Source: an uncultured Clostridia bacterium
GTDB lineage: Bacteria; Bacillota; Clostridia; TANB77; CAG-508
Assembly: GCA_948896235.1 (NCBI GenBank)
Contig: CAQUUC010000010.1
Coordinates: 1-7,658 of the forward strand
Direction of reading: 5' to 3'
Length of the DNA: 7,658 nt
The notes under the pieces were generated by a model. That model was given only the letters and a program-made list of their open reading frames with translations. It searched no databases and was not told the DNA's origin. The translations under genes were made by a program, and so were the position numbers. This document shows, piece by piece, positions 4,884 through 7,658 of this stretch (the stretch's first letter is position 1; every line of letters starts with the position of its first letter).

Positions 4884-5522
4884 GATGGTGCATTATTCTA
4901 GTGATAATGTCTATTACGAGGGTGGGGCTAAAAATCCACTAAAGGGCATATCGATGAAGTTTCTTGTTTGTGCGCAAAACGCCCAGTTATGTGTGCTTGC
5001 AGGGAGTAAAGATGTTAGGGAAATATGTAATGGCATACATAGTATTCCCCTATCATCGCGGAGGCTTAATCAGTTTTTTAATATAATCAAGATTTAAATA
5101 ATTATTTTTGCTCGGTTGCAAATAAATAATATTTAAATTATATGAAAGCAGTTTAAGTATAACCTATATAAAGTGCCAAGACACAATATATAGAGTAGCC
5201 TGTCTCGAGTGATAAATTTGGGATTAGTTAACAGGGTTTTGTTATTAAAATAGCTAATTAATAATGAAATTATAGCTATGAAATTATTATTGCAAAAAAG
5301 ACTAGTAATAGAAGGATATCTCAAGGAAAACTTCTAGAATGTTTGCACATAAGTGCGAGAAAGTCTAAGGATTAAGGTGTAGATTTAAGTGGTTGTCTGG
5401 TATTCTTTTAGGAATAAAAGAATATTTTCTTTAAATGGAAACAGCTAAGTAGTAATGCTTAGTAGAAAATAGAGAAATTCAACTAGACCTATACTACAAA
5501 GTTTACTTAGACTTTTACCATC
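4884..5522 (+). ncRNA. ole: OLE RNA (ornate, large, extremophilic RNA), probable
   Basis: About 640 bases with no convincing reading frame but much structure. The predicted first bases GATGGT (4884-4889) pair with ACCATC (5517-5522). An 11-bp helix joins 5359-5369 to 5506-5516. Nested inside it are TGTAG/CTACA (5378-5382/5494-5498), GTCTGG/CTAGAC (5395-5400/5483-5488) and a perfect 10-bp hairpin capped by a GGAA tetraloop (5401-5424). In the 5' half are hairpins at 4891-4909, 4921-4940, 5011-5057, 5092-5138 and 5164-5193. Size, low coding potential and the oapA gene right after it fit OLE RNA, which with OapA forms a membrane-bound complex tied to Mg2+, cold and alcohol stress. I judge by context and fold rather than by recalled primary sequence. 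Ends are estimates. Confidence 0.82.
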
Positions 5523-5547
5523 AAAACTATTTTAAGGGTGGAAAAAA

Positions 5548-6096
5548 TTGAAAGAGAAAAACAATAAAAAAAATAACGAAAATGTTAAATGGTTTATAGA
5601 AGTTTTCATTATAACCTTTATATTATCGCTATTTTTTTCATACATATCTACTGTAGCATTAAATGACATACCAATGCTTCCAGCAATAGTAATACTTTTA
5701 GCTGTTATTTTAGTAGGTATTATATTTGATATAATAGGAGTTGCAGTTACAGTAGCAGGGGAAGAAGAATTTCATGCAAAAGCAACAAAAAAAATTCCAG
5801 GAGCAAAGGTAGCAGTAAAATTAATTAGAAATGCAGCAAAAGTAGCCAACATTTGCGCCGATGTTATTGGGGATATTTGTGGAGTATTAAGTGGTGCTAT
5901 TAGTGCTATTGTCGCAATGAAGATAACAAGTCTTTATGAAATATCATTTCAGGTACAATTTTTAATAAGTGCATTAGTTGCATCTTTAACAGTTGGAGGA
6001 AAAGCTTTAGGAAAAGGATTTGCAAATAAAAATAGTGGGAAGATAGTATGGCTTGTCTCAAAAATATTAAGAGCATTTTGGAGTAAAGAGAATTAA
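5548..6096 (+). CDS. oapA: OLE RNA-associated membrane protein OapA
   Basis: A 182-aa membrane protein. A polar Lys/Asn-rich start (1-14) is followed by hydrophobic segments at about 15-36, 43-68, 99-124 and 134-151, with a basic stretch FHAKATKKIPGAKVAVKLIRNAAK (75-98) between the second and third. The GIIFDIIGVAVT, FHA.A.KK..GAK.A..LIRNA.KVAN and DVIGDICGVLSGA blocks match what I remember of OapA, often annotated as CorB-like. OapA binds OLE RNA and holds it at the membrane. D105/G108 sit in the DxxG spacing where, from memory, changes in the Bacillus halodurans protein disturb function. The start is a TTG at 5548, six bases after AAGGGTGG (5534-5541); no nearby ATG exists. It lies 25 bases after the RNA, and a terminator follows. 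Confidence 0.85.
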   Translation: MKEKNNKKNNENVKWFIEVFIITFILSLFFSYISTVALNDIPMLPAIVILLAVILVGIIFDIIGVAVTVAGEEEFHAKATKKIPGAKVAVKLIRNAAKVANICADVIGDICGVLSGAISAIVAMKITSLYEISFQVQFLISALVASLTVGGKALGKGFANKNSGKIVWLVSKILRAFWSKEN

Positions 6097-6110
6097 ATAG
6101 TAATACTAAT

Positions 6111-6136
6111 AAAAGAGCATTTAAAATGCTCTTTTA
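6111..6136 (+). terminator. Intrinsic terminator after oapA
   Basis: AAAAGAGCATT (6111-6121) and AATGCTCTTTT (6125-6135) form an 11-bp stem with loop TAA. The T tract is the 3' end of the stem itself and then continues as AATAATT, so it is only moderately strong. It would end the OLE-oapA transcript before the plsX promoter. Confidence 0.75.
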
Positions 6137-6164
6137 ATAATTATGAACAATTGGTCAAAAAGTA

Positions 6165-6193
6165 TTGCAATTTTAAGAAATAAATAATAAAAT
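6165..6193 (+). promoter_or_regulatory. Promoter of plsX
   Basis: TTGCAA (6165-6170), a 17-base spacer, and TAAAAT (6188-6193), which matches five of six -10 positions. Start is expected near 6200, about 45 bases before plsX. It shows plsX is transcribed separately from OLE-oapA. Confidence 0.7.
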
Positions 6194-6196
6194 GAA

Positions 6197-6216
6197 TACA
6201 TTACAAATACAATGTA
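6197..6216 (+). promoter_or_regulatory. Inverted repeat at the plsX transcription start, candidate operator
   Basis: TACATT (6197-6202) and AATGTA (6211-6216) are separated by eight bases and cover the expected start point just after the -10 box. In Firmicutes, plsX is commonly under a lipid-responsive repressor such as FapR, but this repeat does not match the Bacillus FapR site as I remember it. The regulator is unknown. Confidence 0.4.
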
Positions 6217-6243
6217 GAAGGAAACTTAAGTTGGAGGAAGAAA

Positions 6244-7266
6244 ATGATTATATTATTAGATGCAATGGGTGGAGATAATGCACCAGATGCAAATATAAAA
6301 GGTGCTGTAAAAGCTATAAACCAAATAGAAGCAGAAATATTACTAATTGGTAATAAAGATATAATTAAGGAAAGAATAAAAAAATTATATGGAAAAAATG
6401 ATATCTCTGAAATTTCTGATAGATTAAAAATATATCACACAACAGAAACAATAGAGATGACGGATATCCCAACACAAGCGATAAAGCATAAAAAAGATTC
6501 TTCAATGGTAGTGGGATTTAATCTACTAAAAGAAGGAAAGGGAGATGTATTTATCTCAGCAGGAAATAGTGGAGCATTATTAACTGGTGCAACATTACTT
6601 GTTGGAAGAATCAAAGGAATAGATAGACCAGCACTTGCAGGAATTTTACCTTCATATAAAAGTAGGCTTATGCTAATAGATTGCGGTTCTAATACTAACT
6701 GTAAGCCAATTAACCTACTTCAATTTGCTCAAATGGCAACTATATATAATAGAAATACATTTGGAATGGAACATCCAACAGTTGGATTATTAAATATAGG
6801 TACAGAAGAAACAAAAGGAAATGATTTAGTAAAAGAATCATATAAATTATTAAAAGAAAAATCAGAAGAGCTAAATATAAATTTTGTTGGAAATGTAGAA
6901 GGTAGAGATGCTTTTTCTGGGAAATTAGATATTTTAGTTGCAGATGGATATACTGGTAATGTATTTTTAAAAACAGTAGAAGGTGTAGGAAAACTTGTGA
7001 AAAAAACATTAACTGAAAGTATAAAGAAAAATTTCTTTACAATGCTTTGTTCACTTCCTGCTATGGGTTCAATAAAATCATTTGCGAAATCAATGGATTA
7101 TAAGGAATATGGTGGAGCATTATTCTTAGGAGTAAAGAAACCAGTAGTAAAAGCACATGGAAGCAGTGACGAGAAATTATTTGAATTTACAATTAAACAG
7201 GCAGAACAATTTGTAAAAAATAAAGCTGTAGAAAAAATGATAGAAGAATTTGAAAAAAGTAACTAA
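6244..7266 (+). CDS. plsX: Phosphate acyltransferase PlsX
   Basis: PlsX converts acyl-ACP and phosphate to acyl-phosphate, which PlsY then uses to acylate glycerol-3-phosphate in phospholipid synthesis. It is a peripheral membrane enzyme. The 340-aa product (family about 330) starts with IILLDAMGGDNAPDANIKGAV and contains VFISAGNSGALLTGA (102-116), LMLIDCGSN (142-150), LLNIGTEETKGN (182-193), VADGYTGNVFLK (232-243) and YGGALFLGVKKPVVKAHGSS (289-308), all conserved. GGAGG at 6233-6237 supports the ATG at 6244. The usual upstream neighbour rpmF is absent. acpP, encoding the acyl carrier protein of its substrate, is next. Confidence 0.97.
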   Translation: MIILLDAMGGDNAPDANIKGAVKAINQIEAEILLIGNKDIIKERIKKLYGKNDISEISDRLKIYHTTETIEMTDIPTQAIKHKKDSSMVVGFNLLKEGKGDVFISAGNSGALLTGATLLVGRIKGIDRPALAGILPSYKSRLMLIDCGSNTNCKPINLLQFAQMATIYNRNTFGMEHPTVGLLNIGTEETKGNDLVKESYKLLKEKSEELNINFVGNVEGRDAFSGKLDILVADGYTGNVFLKTVEGVGKLVKKTLTESIKKNFFTMLCSLPAMGSIKSFAKSMDYKEYGGALFLGVKKPVVKAHGSSDEKLFEFTIKQAEQFVKNKAVEKMIEEFEKSN

Positions 7267-7283
7267 TAAAATATAAAAAATAC

Positions 7284-7312
7284 TTGACAATTTATTAAAC
7301 ATATATTATTGT
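7284..7312 (+). promoter_or_regulatory. Promoter of acpP
   Basis: A perfect -35 TTGACA (7284-7289) stands 17 bases before TATTGT (7307-7312), which matches four of six -10 positions; the surrounding ATATATTATT offers other -10 choices at poorer spacing. This gives acpP its own transcript in addition to any readthrough from plsX, fitting the high demand for acyl carrier protein. Confidence 0.6.
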
Positions 7313-7364
7313 GTAATTACTAATTAAGAAATGAAAAAACTGGGAGGGGGTGAACTTAAAAGGT

Positions 7365-7604
7365 ATGAGTTCAGAAGAAATATTCGAGAAAATAAAAGAA
7401 ATTATAGTAGAACAATTAGGAGTAACTGAAAACACAGTTACAATGGAAGCATCTTTTATAGATGACTTAGGTGCAGATTCACTTGATATAGTTGAATTAA
7501 TAATGGCATTAGAAGAAGAATTTGATTTAGAAATTCCAGATGCTGATGCTGAAAAAATAGTTACAGTTAGTGATGTAGTTGACTACATAAAAGAAAATGC
7601 TTAG
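7365..7604 (+). CDS. acpP: Acyl carrier protein
   Basis: ACP carries growing acyl chains on a phosphopantetheine arm in fatty-acid synthesis and supplies PlsX with acyl groups. The 79-aa acidic protein has the attachment motif DDLGADSLDIVELIMALEEEF (33-53) with the modified serine at 39, followed by IPDADAEKIVTVSDVVDYI. I chose the ATG at 7365. An in-frame GTG at 7350 (84 aa) overlaps the GAGGGGGTGA ribosome binding stretch (7344-7353) and is therefore unlikely, although the gap from that stretch to the ATG is longer than usual. It lies 98 bases after plsX and has its own promoter and terminator. Confidence 0.96.
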   Translation: MSSEEIFEKIKEIIVEQLGVTENTVTMEASFIDDLGADSLDIVELIMALEEEFDLEIPDADAEKIVTVSDVVDYIKENA

Positions 7605-7606
7605 GC

Positions 7607-7638
7607 AAAAAAGAAGGGGAATACCTTTCTTTTTTTTT
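7607..7638 (+). terminator. Intrinsic terminator after acpP
   Basis: Bases 7607-7618 (six A's, then GAAGGG) pair with 7624-7635 (CCTTTC, then T's), with one G-U pair and a five-base loop GAATA. The 3' arm is a nine-T run (7630-7638). It begins two bases after the acpP stop. The rnc gene that often follows acpP would have to be transcribed separately. Confidence 0.85.
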
Positions 7639-7658
7639 ACTTTTATTGTATAATGTGT

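Noticed and set aside
5071..5080. TTTTTT run as a terminator of a shorter ~190-nt RNA (for example 6S-like)
   Set aside because: No stem ends next to the T-run; the nearest hairpin (5011-5057) ends about 16 bases earlier. Pairing of the 5' end with 5517-5522 favours the long RNA.
4885..5097. 70-codon plus-strand reading frame starting ATGGTGCATT
   Set aside because: It starts within two bases of the predicted transcription start, has no ribosome binding site, resembles no family I know, and covers several clear RNA hairpins. I treat it as chance within the OLE-like RNA.
5133..5324. 63-codon minus-strand reading frame inside the large RNA
   Set aside because: No ribosome binding site or recognisable domain; its composition is that of AT-rich structured RNA read in the wrong frame.
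6740..7009. 89-codon minus-strand frame within plsX
   Set aside because: A shadow of plsX; leucine/tyrosine-rich composition typical of an antisense frame in AT-rich DNA.
7641..7658. TATAAT at 7649-7654 as a promoter for the next gene
   Set aside because: A good -10 box, but the place for the -35 is within the T tract of the acpP terminator, and the window ends before any gene is visible. Possible, not supported.

Overview
The window is very AT-rich DNA from a low-GC Gram-positive bacterium, most likely a member of the Clostridia. The evidence is strong AGGAGG-type ribosome binding sites, A/T-ending codon choice, sigma-A-type promoters, a Firmicutes-style L10 leader, and an OLE RNA/oapA pair, which is known mainly from anaerobic and extremophilic Firmicutes. 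All full-length genes lie on the plus strand and the standard genetic code fits.

Layout. Bases 1-52 are the 3' end of a 5S rRNA, so an rRNA operon ends here, followed by a long hairpin (68-116). A flavin-reductase-like (flavoredoxin) gene follows at 228-824. A good promoter (884-912) then starts the translation/secretion cluster rpmG-secE-nusG-rplK-rplA-rplJ-rplL (991-4459). Two autoregulatory RNA sites sit inside it. One is a small 23S-like L1 binding hairpin between rplK and rplA (2567-2594). The other is an L10 leader between rplA and rplJ (3301-3397), which shares bases with a terminator (3367-3417). The cluster ends at a strong terminator (4471-4520). rpoB, which usually follows rplL, is not there.

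After the terminator lie a 32-codon remnant of an XRE-type helix-turn-helix regulator on the minus strand (4517-4615) and an A-rich spacer. At 4848-4876 is an almost perfect extended -10 promoter. It drives a ~640-nt structured RNA (about 4884-5522) whose predicted first six bases pair with its last six. Immediately downstream, at 5548-6096, is a 182-aa membrane protein resembling OapA, the partner of OLE RNA. I therefore call the pair an OLE RNA/oapA locus, with its own promoter and terminator and in a location I regard as unusual. This is the most notable part of the window. OLE is a known but poorly understood membrane-associated RNA-protein complex linked to magnesium, cold and alcohol stress.

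The last part holds phospholipid/fatty-acid genes: plsX (6244-7266) and acpP (7365-7604). Each has its own promoter, and a terminator follows acpP. PlsX uses acyl-ACP to make acyl-phosphate, so the two genes are functionally linked. Taken together the window is housekeeping: rRNA, ribosomal proteins, the elongation factor NusG, the SecE translocase subunit and membrane lipid synthesis, with a large regulatory ribonucleoprotein placed between them.
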